Positions 16,904 to 25,984 are shown, numbered from the stretch's first letter. The stretch: DNA of 64,000 nt from an uncultured Actinomyces sp. (GCA_938014245.1 CALLSD010000048.1:62001-126000), one strand, 5' to 3'. Numbers and translations: made by a program. The notes: generated from the letters alone by a model not told the origin.

Positions 16904-17880
16904 CAGCGAGGTACCGGGACCTGTTCCAGGATCGAGGAGATGACAGAGTGGGCGTTGAGGCCTTCGAGCTCCGCTTCGGCCTTCATGCTGAGGCGGTGCG
17001 TAAGAACAGAGTGAGCCATTGCCTTGACATCGTCGGGAGTGACGAAAGAGCGGCCCTGGAGGAAGGCCCAGACGCGGCACACGCGGAGCAAAGCCGTGGC
17101 GCCACGAGGCGAAACACCGATCCGCACCGCGGGGGAGGTGCGGGTGACTCGGATCAGGTCAACCATGTAGGTCAGCACTGCGGGAGAAACCTCGATGCGG
17201 GCGGCGCTCTCGCGTGCTGCGAGGATATCAGCGGCGTTGGCGACCGGATGCAGGTCGGCGGAGGCCAGGTCGCGCGGGTTGAAGCCGTTTTGGTGGCGCA
17301 GAAGAATATTGAACTCTTCATCGCGTGAGGGCAGCTCAAGGTCGATCTTGAGGAGGAATCGGTCCAGCTGGGCCTCGGGGAGGGGATAGGTGCCCTCGTA
17401 TTCGACGGGGTTTTGCGTCGCGATCACCATGAAAGGCGAGGCAAGGGGACGCGTCTGTCCATCGACGCTGACCTGGTGTTCTTCCATTGCTTCAAGAAGA
17501 GCCGACTGGGTCTTGGGAGGCGTGCGGTTGATTTCGTCCGCCAGGAGAAGATTCGTGAAGATCGGACCGGGGCGGAATTCGAATTCGCTCTTGCCGTTGT
17601 CCCACACGAGTGAACCCGTGATATCGGCGGGCATGAGGTCTGGAGTGAACTGGACACGAGTCATTTCCAAGTCCACACATCGCGCTAAGGTGCGAACCAA
17701 GAGTGTCTTGGCAACGCCGGGGACACCTTCAAGAAGCACATGTCCATCGGCGACAAGGGCAATGATCAGGCCGGTAAGTGCGCCTTCTTGACCGACAACG
17801 GCCTTGGCGATTTCTGAGTGCAAGGACACCAAAGCGTCACGAACATCGTGACCTTGGGGCGGGGTTGCAGGTTGAGTCAT
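16903..17880 (-). CDS. MoxR family AAA+ ATPase
   Basis: The 325-residue protein has a Walker A GVPGVAKT at about 53-60, a Walker B LLLADEINR near 111-119, the MoxR signature EAMEEHQVSVDG and sensor 1 VIATQNPVEYEGTYPLPEAQLDRF. The C-terminal lid domain follows residue 230. MoxR ATPases act as chaperones that insert cofactors or assemble complexes together with VWA/DUF58 proteins. The start overlaps the stop of the DUF4350 gene by four bases (ATGA) and the end overlaps the DUF58 start by one, which ties the four proteins into one coupled unit. Confidence 0.93.
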   Translation of the reverse strand: MTQPATPPQGHDVRDALVSLHSEIAKAVVGQEGALTGLIIALVADGHVLLEGVPGVAKTLLVRTLARCVDLEMTRVQFTPDLMPADITGSLVWDNGKSEFEFRPGPIFTNLLLADEINRTPPKTQSALLEAMEEHQVSVDGQTRPLASPFMVIATQNPVEYEGTYPLPEAQLDRFLLKIDLELPSRDEEFNILLRHQNGFNPRDLASADLHPVANAADILAARESAARIEVSPAVLTYMVDLIRVTRTSPAVRIGVSPRGATALLRVCRVWAFLQGRSFVTPDDVKAMAHSVLTHRLSMKAEAELEGLNAHSVISSILEQVPVPR

Positions 17881-19031
17881 CGGTAATCAATCTCCTGTGT
17901 GAGCGCGGTCAGTTGTTCGGCCAAAGTGACCAATTCAGCGTTGGATGTGGGAGGAGGCCCCCACAGTAGTGCGGTGACGTGGGAATTGAGCAGGCCTCGA
18001 GCTTCGAGTGCGCGCTCGAGGGTTTCCCGTGGTGCCTGCGGATCGAGTCCGAGGTGGCGCGCAATGTTTGTTGCAGCTTCGATCCGCAAAAGGCGTGCCG
18101 CGTGGCCGTGCTCGTTTTGGGTGGCCATGAGGCGCCCGCGTCCACGCGTCGTCTCCGAGGAAGGAACGTAAGAGGGAAGATCTTCGGGCACGAGGCGACC
18201 CATCCGTTGGCCTCGGGAAATACCAATCACCGTGATCCCAGCCCCCAGCATCATGACCATGGGGAGGAACCAGGAGGGAGTGAGGGACGCGGTATCTGGT
18301 TCGTCAAGGCTGTCCGAGTAATTGGCGTTGTACCACAAGATCACGGGCTTTTGAGCCATTGCATTGATGAGCATCGAGGCGTTGCCTTCTTGGTCGATAT
18401 TCCCATTCGTTGCAATTTCAGAATCGGCAAAAACAGCACGGAAGTAGGTGCCTTCGCTCTTCTCGAGGTAGGCGTAGGCGCCGTTTGAAGGGAAACACTT
18501 CGTCCAGCCGCTTTCGGTCGTGTCGATGAGCTGTCCGTTAGGATTCTCGATCTGCTTTGCGGCGCGTGCAGATTTTAGTTCGCACTGTGCGGTGAGCGTG
18601 TCGGGATTGTACGACTTCTTCTCGTAATTCGTTGTGATGTGAAGAGGCTCAAAATCGGTGCTTGGGCGCTGCAAAAGATAGACGGCGCGCTGAAGCTGAT
18701 CGTCAAGTTTTTGAGCGGTTGTCGTGGTCAAATCCTCGGGATCGGTGATGACTGCGGTTGTCTCAGGAGTTGAGCGTGCCACCAATTCTTGGATCGAGTG
18801 AATGTGAATGACCTTGACCCCGTGATGACGCATGGCATCCGCAAGAGCTTGGCTTCCCGAATTACCTGGATTCGACGGTGAGAGGGAGGAATAATCCGCC
18901 TCATTACGGGGAATGAGGGCGGTTGCAATCATGACTGATAGCGAAAAGAAGAAAACCATCACCAGCGGACGGATAGCTTTCCACCGCTGAGTGAGAGTGG
19001 GGGTGACGACGGCAGTTTGAGCACTTTTCAT
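17877..19031 (-). CDS. DUF4350 domain membrane protein
   Basis: The 384-residue protein has an N-terminal helix (about 22-42), an extracytoplasmic DUF4350 domain beginning SPSNPGNSGSQALADAMRHHGVKV (a GATase-like fold in family members), a second helix near 255-275 and a cytoplasmic tail of about 100 residues. The four-base overlaps with the DUF4129 gene upstream and moxR downstream show a polycistronic, coupled arrangement. DUF4350 proteins are regularly found in this MoxR cluster; no activity is established. Two extracytoplasmic cysteines (near 150 and 175) could form a disulfide. Confidence 0.82.
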   Translation of the reverse strand: MKSAQTAVVTPTLTQRWKAIRPLVMVFFFSLSVMIATALIPRNEADYSSLSPSNPGNSGSQALADAMRHHGVKVIHIHSIQELVARSTPETTAVITDPEDLTTTTAQKLDDQLQRAVYLLQRPSTDFEPLHITTNYEKKSYNPDTLTAQCELKSARAAKQIENPNGQLIDTTESGWTKCFPSNGAYAYLEKSEGTYFRAVFADSEIATNGNIDQEGNASMLINAMAQKPVILWYNANYSDSLDEPDTASLTPSWFLPMVMMLGAGITVIGISRGQRMGRLVPEDLPSYVPSSETTRGRGRLMATQNEHGHAARLLRIEAATNIARHLGLDPQAPRETLERALEARGLLNSHVTALLWGPPPTSNAELVTLAEQLTALTQEIDYR

Positions 19032-19660
19032 GCCGAGGTCCGCTTCTTTGCAGCTGGCGTGTAGGCGGAGATCAGTTGATCCATCTGTTCACACTCTGAT
19101 GCGCTGGCGTGTGCATCACCGTAGCGCACCGCTGCGAAAGAGGAAGTTGCCTGATTGATGGCTACGGAAAATTGAGGGAGTGCGGAAATTGCTGCTTGGG
19201 CAGCCTCGTTGGCAGTTAAACCCGGAGTGTCGCGAAGGATTCCGCCGCTGGCAAGATGAAGAACGAAAAGTCGGTAGGACCAAATAAGGACGGCATCGAG
19301 ATCGCCCTGTGCTCGTGCTTGGGCAATCTTCTCTTTGACGTCGACAAGTGAGAGCTCAGAATCGGCATCAAACACTGCTGCGTGTCGAAGGCGTCGGCGC
19401 ATGCGGATGGGATGCGTTGCGACAATGACGATCAAGGCGACAAGGACAACGCATAGAAGAAAGATAAAGAAACCTGCGATGGGGAAAGAAGCAGGTGCGG
19501 CGTGTGCTGCGCCTTGAAAAAGGCGATCAACAAGCCATGAGAAGAAGCGGGAGAGGGGAGAGGGTTGAGTGGGTTGATAGTCCGGACGCGAAAGCTCCGC
19601 TGACACCCATGACCGAGCTTCCTGGTCGTCGGGTGTCAGCGGAGCTTCGCAAACGAACAT
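19028..19660 (-). CDS. DUF4129 domain membrane protein
   Basis: The 210-residue protein has an N-terminal outside segment (about 1-55), one hydrophobic helix (61-85) and the cytoplasmic DUF4129 domain with the typical AVLIWSYRLFVLHLASGGILRDTPGLTANEAA. The start overlaps the stop of the upstream membrane protein by one base (TGATG at 19658-19662), so the start is firm. A perfect 17-bp inverted repeat sits inside the first 23 codons, which is unusual and described as a separate feature. DUF4129 proteins accompany MoxR/DUF58 genes; relatives are fused to transglutaminase-like domains. The role is unknown. Confidence 0.82.
   Translation of the reverse strand: MFVCEAPLTPDDQEARSWVSAELSRPDYQPTQPSPLSRFFSWLVDRLFQGAAHAAPASFPIAGFFIFLLCVVLVALIVIVATHPIRMRRRLRHAAVFDADSELSLVDVKEKIAQARAQGDLDAVLIWSYRLFVLHLASGGILRDTPGLTANEAAQAAISALPQFSVAINQATSSFAAVRYGDAHASASECEQMDQLISAYTPAAKKRTSA
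19588..19650 (-). repeat. Strong hairpin inside the DUF4129 coding sequence
   Basis: The arms 19592-19608 and 19631-19647 are perfect 17-bp reverse complements with a 22-nt loop. Allowing one bulged A the stem extends to 19588-19650, and GACC/GGTC inside the loop can pair as well. On the mRNA it begins about 11 nt after the coupled start codon. No U-run follows, so it is not a standard terminator; attenuation or mRNA processing is possible. Confidence 0.8.
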
Positions 19661-20961
19661 CAGATGCGTGCAGCTTCTTCAGCGATCATGGGGGCAAGGT
19701 TTTCCTTGCGCATACGCTCATCGAGGTACATCAGCGTCTGGTACGAGGACTGAACCGGGATGATGACCGCGGAGACCAGCGTGGTCAGGAAAGACGAGAT
19801 CAAGCTGGTGGTCATGGCGGTAGATAGCGAAGCGCCAGCTCCCAAAATGGCCCCGATGATTGCGCCGAGGACCATGCCAATCACACCAACGACAAGGCCG
19901 ATGATGATCATGCGACCAAGAATTCGCCAGAAGGAGCCCTTGGAAAGGTTCCACGAACGCTTGAGTGCATCAACCGGCCCCAAGCCTTCAAGGATCACTG
20001 CGAGCGAAATGAAGGCGAACTTCACCGAGAGGAAGCCCAGGACGCAGAGCAAGGTGACGAACATGAGGAAAATCAACAGGCCGATCGAGCCTGCGCTTGC
20101 CATTGCCGAACCGTAATCTCCGCTGTTGGCGTATCCGGCTGCTCCCGCGCCGACCAAACCCATCAGGAGGAAGAACACGATGATGATGACCAAAGTGACA
20201 CCGAATTGAATGGCGGCCAGGAGCAGAGTTGCGAGCAGCACCGGAACGATACGAGGTGAGAAACGGTTCCACGCATCAGCCGGCGTCGACTTGCGGCCAA
20301 GAACTGCGTCCCACACGGTCAGGGCCAGCATGCCGGCCAAGAAGGTCGTGCCGACGAAGCTGAAGAGCGATGAGACAAGGGTGCCGCTGAGGCTCGACAT
20401 CATCGAGTACACGGAGAAATTACCCGACATGAGCGAGTTCGTCAGAGCCTGAATGCTGATTGCGGTGAAGATCGTCTCAACAAGGGCGACGACTGCCATA
20501 ACCGCGAAGGCAAAACCGAACATGGTCTGCGGATTGACGCGAACCGCCTGGAAAGCGCCGGTCAGGATCTCGCCAACGGTGAGAGGACGCAGAGGAATGA
20601 TGCCGGGCTGGGCAACGGTCCACGCAGTTCCGCCCTGTCCTTGGGCTCCCTGCCATGCTGCTGCAGGCTGAGGAGCTGCGCCCCACTGCTGCTGAGGCTG
20701 GGGCTGAGCCTGGGGTGCTCCCCAGGGCTGCTGGGGCTGTGCGGGCTGAGCCTGGGGTGCTCCCCACGGCTGCTGAGGCTGAGCCTGCTCGGGCTGAGCC
20801 GGAGCCTGAGGTGCGCCCCACGGCTGCTGTGCGGGCTGAGCCGCTTCAGCGGCTTGAGGAACCTGCGGTGTCGAGGGGACCGAACCCTGTGCAGGGTTCT
20901 GCTGAGAAGGGGACTGGGGTGCCCACGGATCGTTTGCGGGCGTGCCCTGAGGGTCAGACAT
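19660..20961 (-). CDS. Membrane protein with Pro/Gln-rich N-terminus and GDPD-type membrane domain
   Basis: The 433-residue protein starts MSDPQGTPANDPW and has a disordered Pro/Gln/Ala tail of about 125 residues with repeated PWGAPQ units. At least six hydrophobic segments follow (from about 150 onward) that resemble the membrane domain associated with glycerophosphodiester phosphodiesterases, but no phosphodiesterase domain is present. ATG 20961 follows AGGAG with suitable spacing; the open frame runs 17 codons further without a site. It is the first gene of the operon DUF4129-DUF4350-moxR-DUF58 and lies back to back with mtrA. The PWGAPQ tail may bind partner proteins; this is inference. 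Confidence 0.8.
   Translation of the reverse strand: MSDPQGTPANDPWAPQSPSQQNPAQGSVPSTPQVPQAAEAAQPAQQPWGAPQAPAQPEQAQPQQPWGAPQAQPAQPQQPWGAPQAQPQPQQQWGAAPQPAAAWQGAQGQGGTAWTVAQPGIIPLRPLTVGEILTGAFQAVRVNPQTMFGFAFAVMAVVALVETIFTAISIQALTNSLMSGNFSVYSMMSSLSGTLVSSLFSFVGTTFLAGMLALTVWDAVLGRKSTPADAWNRFSPRIVPVLLATLLLAAIQFGVTLVIIIVFFLLMGLVGAGAAGYANSGDYGSAMASAGSIGLLIFLMFVTLLCVLGFLSVKFAFISLAVILEGLGPVDALKRSWNLSKGSFWRILGRMIIIGLVVGVIGMVLGAIIGAILGAGASLSTAMTTSLISSFLTTLVSAVIIPVQSSYQTLMYLDERMRKENLAPMIAEEAARI
20680..20835 (-). repeat. Tandem PWGAPQ-encoding repeat
   Basis: The N-terminal tail of the membrane protein encodes at least four PWGAPQ-type units separated by Gln/Pro/Ala spacers. At the DNA level GCTCCCCA(C/G)GGCTGCTG recurs with small changes, so copy number may vary between strains. 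Confidence 0.6.
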
Positions 20962-21054
20962 TCTTACTCCTATATGGGTTATGTGTCTACCTTTACTGTG
21001 CCATTGTGCCATGTATTCAAGTAATCAGAAACAACCCAGAGTTGTGTCAGGTGA

Positions 21055-21084
21055 TTTTCAGCCTTTTGAAGCCCTAAATATAGA
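21055..21084 (+). promoter_or_regulatory. Candidate promoter of mtrA
   Basis: TTTTCA at 21055-21060 and TATAGA at 21079-21084 are 18 bp apart. This would give a leader of about 45 nt before ATG 21135. The -35 match is modest. Confidence 0.35.
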
Positions 21085-21134
21085 AGAGGTCGCGTCTTTC
21101 GACATATCAACTGGATTCGTGACACAATCGTTAT

Positions 21135-21818
21135 ATGAGCTCACGGATCTTGGTTGTCGACGATGATGTCGCACTGTCCGAAATGATCGGAATTATGTTG
21201 CACGCAGAAGGCTTCGAAGTCGCTGATTGTGCCGACGGTGCTCAGGCACTAGACGTATTTCACGCAAGCGCACCAGACTTGGTGCTTCTCGATCTGATGC
21301 TGCCCAATGTCGACGGAATTGAAATTTGTCGTCAAATACGCCGTGAGTCGGATGTTCCGATTGTCATGCTTACTGCCCGCTCTGATACGACGGATGTTGT
21401 TTCGGGCCTCGAAGCCGGTGCCGATGACTATGTCCCAAAGCCTTTTAAGCCCAAGGAGCTTGTCGCGCGAGTTCGCGCACGACTGCGCGGGCGCGACGAT
21501 AGCGGGGAAGAACTGGTACGCCTCGGGGATCTCACGATTGACGTCCAAGGCCACAGCGTTCATCGCTCCGGACAAGAACTTCCCCTGACTCCTTTGGAAT
21601 TTGATCTACTTGTGACGCTCGCCCGCTCACCGTGGAAGGTCTTCACTCGCGAAGAACTCCTTGAATCCGTGTGGGGGTACCGTCACGCTGCGGATACTCG
21701 TCTGGTGAATGTCCATGTGCAGCGCCTGCGCTCCAAAGTTGAACGTGATCCAGATAATCCAGAGGTTGTGGTGACTGTCCGCGGTGTCGGCTACCGCGCG
21801 GGTAACGCCTCGTCATGA
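21135..21818 (+). CDS. mtrA: MtrA response regulator
   Basis: The 227-residue protein has a receiver domain (1-118) with the acidic pair DDD at 9-11, phospho-acceptor D53 in LVLLDLMLPNVDG, and the conserved Lys in YVPKPF. An OmpR-type winged helix follows (about 130-225; RLRSKVERDPDNPEVVVTVRGVGYR). The order mtrA-mtrB-lpqB is diagnostic of the actinobacterial MtrAB system, which controls cell-wall hydrolases, division and osmotic response. The stop overlaps the mtrB start by four bases. No ribosome-binding site precedes ATG 21135. Confidence 0.95.
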   Translation: MSSRILVVDDDVALSEMIGIMLHAEGFEVADCADGAQALDVFHASAPDLVLLDLMLPNVDGIEICRQIRRESDVPIVMLTARSDTTDVVSGLEAGADDYVPKPFKPKELVARVRARLRGRDDSGEELVRLGDLTIDVQGHSVHRSGQELPLTPLEFDLLVTLARSPWKVFTREELLESVWGYRHAADTRLVNVHVQRLRSKVERDPDNPEVVVTVRGVGYRAGNASS

Positions 21819-23509
21819 CCGACAATGCTGGGGGGCCCCTACTCCCGCACCCGCTCCCAGAGCACCGCTTAGCTCTACTCGAACGGATCACTCTGGCTTT
21901 GCGCGCCATCACGCGTCCCGTGCGGCAATGGAGCGGATGGAAACGCATTTCTCAGTGGGAAGCTCTTCAAGCAATTCGTAATTCAGCTTCTTTGCGTGCG
22001 GCCTCCTATCTTGCCGCTGTATCGATGGTCTTGATTCTGGTCGCGGGGACGATCGTTGCGGGGCAATTGCGCTCCAGCGTTTTTGAATCTCGTCGAAGCG
22101 CGATCTTGTCCGATGCTGCCTTACGTTTTTCCTCGGCTCAATCGGTTTTTGATCAATCAACTGCATCAACGCCAGACCAAATCCAAGAATCAACGCGTCA
22201 ATTGGCGACTTCTTTGAGAGTATCGGCGGCGGGCACGGGAGCTGTTTCTGTCTTACTGTTACGCTCGCCCGCTCAGAGTCAAACACTGAGGATTAACGAG
22301 ATTGTTGATCCTTCGGTCCAAGGAGTGATTGGGAATGACATGCGACAAGCTGTTGCAGAGTCATCGGATCCCCAGTGGCAATCGGTGTCTATCCCTTCTG
22401 CGCAAGACTCCAGCGTCCGCGTCCCCGCGATTCTTGTCGGGACGAAAGTTCAGGTTCCTCGAGCAGGAACCCACCAGCTCTATATTGTTTATTCGCTCCA
22501 AGGCGATCAAGAGCGCATCAACACTGTCATGGGGATTTTGATCTTTGCAGGAATTCCTTTCCTTCTGCTCATTCCCGTGATCACCTTCATGCTGATCTAT
22601 CACATTTTGGGACCTGTCCGACGAACTGCAGCTGCGGCTGGAAGACTTGCTGACGGAAATCTTGGTGTGCGCATTGACGCCAGTGACACCCGCGGCACCG
22701 ATGAAATGGCCAACCTTGGTCGTGCCTTCAACAACATGGCGCAGTCCCTAGAGAAGAAAATCGATGAATACGACGAGCTTGCCAGGCTTCAGCAACGTTT
22801 CGTTTCCGATGTTTCTCATGAGCTGCGTACTCCTTTGACGACGATCCGTATGGCCGAAGAGATGATTTGGGATCAGCGGCAGAGTTTCGATCCTGTAACG
22901 AATCGGAGCGCTGAATTGCTCCACGAACAGGTTGAGCGCTTTGATTCCATGCTTGCCGATCTTCTTGAAATTTCTCGACACGATGCCCAATCGGTCGATC
23001 TGGTCGCCGAAAGCGTTGATCTGCGAAGCTTGGTCGCACGCGTTGTCCAGGCAAATAGCGAATTGGCACAAAGGCTTGGGGTTGAGGTGATCGTCGAATC
23101 GCCACACTACCGCTGCTCCGCGGAAATCGATGATCGCCGTATCGAGCGTGTGATCCGCAATCTTCTGGTGAATGCCTACGAGCACGCAGAGTCCAAACCT
23201 GTTGTTGTCACTCTCGCCGCCAATGACAGCGCAGTTGCCGTGCGCGTGCGCGATCATGGGGTCGGTATGTCTCCGGCAACTGTTGAGCGGGTTTTCGATC
23301 GATTTTTCCGGGCAGATCCTGCGCGGGCTCGCACAACCGGCGGAACCGGCCTCGGCCTCGCAATTTCTTTGGAGGATGTTGCACTTCACGGGGGAACATT
23401 GCGTGCATGGGGTGAGCTAGGAGCTGGCTCATCCTTCATGATGACCCTGCCCAGGAAAGTGGGAATTGCGATCGACGCGGAGCCCCTTGAATTATGGGGA
23501 CAGGAGTGA
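21815..23509 (+). CDS. mtrB: MtrB sensor histidine kinase
   Basis: The 564-residue kinase has a cytoplasmic N-terminus of about 65 residues, a first membrane helix (about 67-88), an extracytoplasmic sensor domain (about 90-225) and a second helix (about 228-250). HAMP follows, then the dimerisation helix with H335 in VSDVSHELRTPLTT, and an ATP-binding domain with N-box NLLVNAYEHA and G-boxes VRDHGVGM and TTGGTGLGL. It phosphorylates MtrA, encoded just upstream with a four-base overlap. The lipoprotein LpqB, which modulates MtrB in mycobacteria, follows four bases after the stop. Confidence 0.95.
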   Translation: MTDNAGGPLLPHPLPEHRLALLERITLALRAITRPVRQWSGWKRISQWEALQAIRNSASLRAASYLAAVSMVLILVAGTIVAGQLRSSVFESRRSAILSDAALRFSSAQSVFDQSTASTPDQIQESTRQLATSLRVSAAGTGAVSVLLLRSPAQSQTLRINEIVDPSVQGVIGNDMRQAVAESSDPQWQSVSIPSAQDSSVRVPAILVGTKVQVPRAGTHQLYIVYSLQGDQERINTVMGILIFAGIPFLLLIPVITFMLIYHILGPVRRTAAAAGRLADGNLGVRIDASDTRGTDEMANLGRAFNNMAQSLEKKIDEYDELARLQQRFVSDVSHELRTPLTTIRMAEEMIWDQRQSFDPVTNRSAELLHEQVERFDSMLADLLEISRHDAQSVDLVAESVDLRSLVARVVQANSELAQRLGVEVIVESPHYRCSAEIDDRRIERVIRNLLVNAYEHAESKPVVVTLAANDSAVAVRVRDHGVGMSPATVERVFDRFFRADPARARTTGGTGLGLAISLEDVALHGGTLRAWGELGAGSSFMMTLPRKVGIAIDAEPLELWGQE

Positions 23510-23513
23510 ATCG

Positions 23514-25232
23514 ATGAAGTTCAGAATCCTTACCTCGCACAAGCTCTCTAGTCTCAAAATCGCCGCGTCCTGCCTGACTGCGTTGATCTGTGCGAGCGCC
23601 TGCACGTCTCTTCCGACATCCTCTTCTCCCGAAGCCTTCGATGTTGACGCTCCCAACGCCTCGCCGATCGAGTTGTCTGCAGGCGGGCCGATCGCAGACG
23701 CGGACCCTGAAACGCTGCTCAACAGCTTTTTGCTTGCGTGTGCGGCCGGAGCCTCCGATGACTACGCGACCGCGCGTCTCTTCTTGACGTCGTCCTCGGC
23801 GCAAACATGGGATCCTCACAAATTAGTGACGATTTACTCGACAGATTCGACCCCCAAGGTTGCATATTCCTTCGATCCCTCGAAGGCCGATACTCTCAAT
23901 GCTTCGATCACTGCGGTCGGAGTTGGTTCCGTCGATCAAAATGGAGTCTTGTCTCCCGCCGAAACCTCATCCCTCGAGGCGCGTTTCCACTTGGTCCACG
24001 AAAACGGTCAGTGGCGGATCGACGCGCCGGCTGATGGCGTTGTGGTCTCGCAGGCGTCCTTCACCGCCTCCCACGAGCTTGTTTCTTTGATGTTCCCCTC
24101 CGCGACGGGGGATGCCCTGATTGCGGATCCTCGTTGGTATCCGACGCGTCGCCTCGAAACGCACATGGTTGAAGGGCTGATCGCTGGGCCTCAGTCGCAT
24201 TTGGGGGATGCCTTAGTCAATGCGATTCCATCTGGAACATCGATTTCAAGCGGTGGTATTGAGCTTTCAGACCATGTTGCGAAGGTTTCCTTGAACGGCT
24301 CGCTTCCCGTAGATGAGCGCGCCAAGCGCCTTCTTGCGTGGGAGATTTCTCAAACACTGCAGCGCTCAGGGCGCGTGAATTCGGTGGAAATTGCGATGGG
24401 TGGGGAAACGCTGGAGACAAATGATCTTCCCACGCAGCCTTCCTATGATCTCGACACTGCGGTTGCTTTTAGTTCCGAGGGGCTGGTTCGCCTTGATGGG
24501 CGGACGACGTCCTCGCGTTCCCTGCCGGTTGTTCCCTCGTCTTCTGCTTCTCTTCCTGCGGTTTCGCCGGTCTCTTCCTCTCTTGTTGCTTGGCGAGAGG
24601 GTGACCGCATGATGATTGTTGATTCTGCTCTTCCTTCGATGCGCGCGGTTGATGGATCGGTGGGGAACTATTCACCTTCTGTTGATCGCTTCGGTTGGGT
24701 GTGGGATGTCTCCCAGAATGGGGGAGCGCGTGCGTCTCGAATTGAGGGGCAAAGCCTTGCAGTCGTGCCGCCCAATCAATCGCTCAATGATGTTGCTGAG
24801 ATTCGTGTTTCTCCCGACGGTGCACGTGCGGTGCTTTTGCGCTCATCGGGTGGTGCTTCGAGCGCGTGGATTGTTGGAATTGTGCGCCGAGGCAATGGTG
24901 AGCCGATAGGGTTTACGGATCTTGAGCCCCTCACTGGTTTGTCTGCGGGGGTTGACGATATTTCTTGGGCTGGGCGCTCGACCTTGGTTGCTGTGCGTCA
25001 AGGTGGTCTGCGAGGCAGTGGCGACCAGGCTGATGAGGTGTCCCTGGTGACTCTTCCTGTGGGTGGTTTTCCCTCTGTTTTAGCTCTTCCAACGGGAACT
25101 GAGCGTTTGAGTGCGGGTTCTTCTTCGACAACGATGGTCATTCGCGGCAAGGATGGAAGCTATCAGGTGCGTTCGGGTGCGCTGTGGCAGTTGCTCGAAG
25201 GGAAGCTGCGCGATATTTCCTATCCCGGCTGA
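23514..25232 (+). CDS. lpqB: LpqB lipoprotein, MtrAB accessory protein
   Basis: The 572-residue protein starts with a signal peptide ending in a lipobox-like ASAC (Cys at residue 30). It contains a GerMN domain (about 190-330; MVEGLIAGPQSHLGDALVNAIPSG) and a C-terminal beta-propeller-like LpqB domain with repeats such as VSPDGARAVLLRSSGG. LpqB interacts with the extracytoplasmic part of MtrB and influences MtrA phosphorylation in mycobacteria. ATG 23514 follows CAGGAG at 23501-23506, four bases after mtrB. The lipobox has Ala rather than Leu at -3, slightly off consensus. Confidence 0.92.
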   Translation: MKFRILTSHKLSSLKIAASCLTALICASACTSLPTSSSPEAFDVDAPNASPIELSAGGPIADADPETLLNSFLLACAAGASDDYATARLFLTSSSAQTWDPHKLVTIYSTDSTPKVAYSFDPSKADTLNASITAVGVGSVDQNGVLSPAETSSLEARFHLVHENGQWRIDAPADGVVVSQASFTASHELVSLMFPSATGDALIADPRWYPTRRLETHMVEGLIAGPQSHLGDALVNAIPSGTSISSGGIELSDHVAKVSLNGSLPVDERAKRLLAWEISQTLQRSGRVNSVEIAMGGETLETNDLPTQPSYDLDTAVAFSSEGLVRLDGRTTSSRSLPVVPSSSASLPAVSPVSSSLVAWREGDRMMIVDSALPSMRAVDGSVGNYSPSVDRFGWVWDVSQNGGARASRIEGQSLAVVPPNQSLNDVAEIRVSPDGARAVLLRSSGGASSAWIVGIVRRGNGEPIGFTDLEPLTGLSAGVDDISWAGRSTLVAVRQGGLRGSGDQADEVSLVTLPVGGFPSVLALPTGTERLSAGSSSTTMVIRGKDGSYQVRSGALWQLLEGKLRDISYPG

Positions 25233-25297
25233 ATCGTTTTTTCCACAGATTGTGCGCTCCTGAGGCCGCGCCTCAGCTTGTGTGCTGTGCTTCCTCT

Positions 25298-25984
25298 ATG
25301 GGTTTTCTTCACGAGGCCGCGCATGAAATTGTGAGCGTCTGCATTCCCAGTTCGTGTGTGGGGTGCGGGAGATGGGACCACTCTGTGTGTCCGCAATGCG
25401 CAGCACTATCGTCGGCCTTGCTCCCACAATGGGAATTGCAAGAGGCGGGAAATGCGGAATACCCGCTGTGGGAACTGAGCGATTATTCGGACCCGATGCG
25501 CTCGATCATTGTGGCAGCAAAGCATTCGTCTCGACTTGATCTGTCGGAGTTTCTCTTCGAATGCGGAGTCAACATCGGACTATCGATTGCGCAAAGCGGG
25601 ATGCTGAGCGTGGGGACAGATGCGACATCGCTTTGGGTAGTTCCTGCTCCAGCGAGCTGGAAGAGACGACTCTTTGGGCAAGGAATCACGATCCATGTTG
25701 CCCGCGGACTAGCAGCAGCTGTGGGAGGACACAGTGAGGTGACGTGCTGTGTGCGTGATGTTTGCCGACTTGACCCGTGGGTTTCTTCACAGGCCGGGAA
25801 ATCCTCCGAACAAAGGCGGCAATCCCGTCACGGTCACATGCATGCGACGCAAAGAGTTCCTCTGGGAGTGGGTGTCATTGGCATCGATGATGTTGTGGCA
25901 AGTGGCGGAACGATGAACGAGATGTTTCGTGTGTTTGAGCGCTCGTGGGTCGCGGGGGCATGCATTGCACGATCGCGGCAATGA
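25298..25984 (+). CDS. comF: ComF family phosphoribosyltransferase-like protein
   Basis: The protein of about 228 residues has an N-terminal four-cysteine zinc motif (CVGCG then CPQC) and a C-terminal phosphoribosyltransferase fold with the PRPP-binding loop GVIGIDDVVASGGTMNE. ComF proteins are DNA-uptake accessory ATPases in competent bacteria, yet the gene is kept between lpqB and hpf in many actinobacteria that lack competence genes, so its role here is open. The start is uncertain: ATG 25298 is the first Met before the zinc motif but lacks a ribosome-binding site; the frame is open back into lpqB. Confidence 0.82.
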   Translation: MGFLHEAAHEIVSVCIPSSCVGCGRWDHSVCPQCAALSSALLPQWELQEAGNAEYPLWELSDYSDPMRSIIVAAKHSSRLDLSEFLFECGVNIGLSIAQSGMLSVGTDATSLWVVPAPASWKRRLFGQGITIHVARGLAAAVGGHSEVTCCVRDVCRLDPWVSSQAGKSSEQRRQSRHGHMHATQRVPLGVGVIGIDDVVASGGTMNEMFRVFERSWVAGACIARSRQ

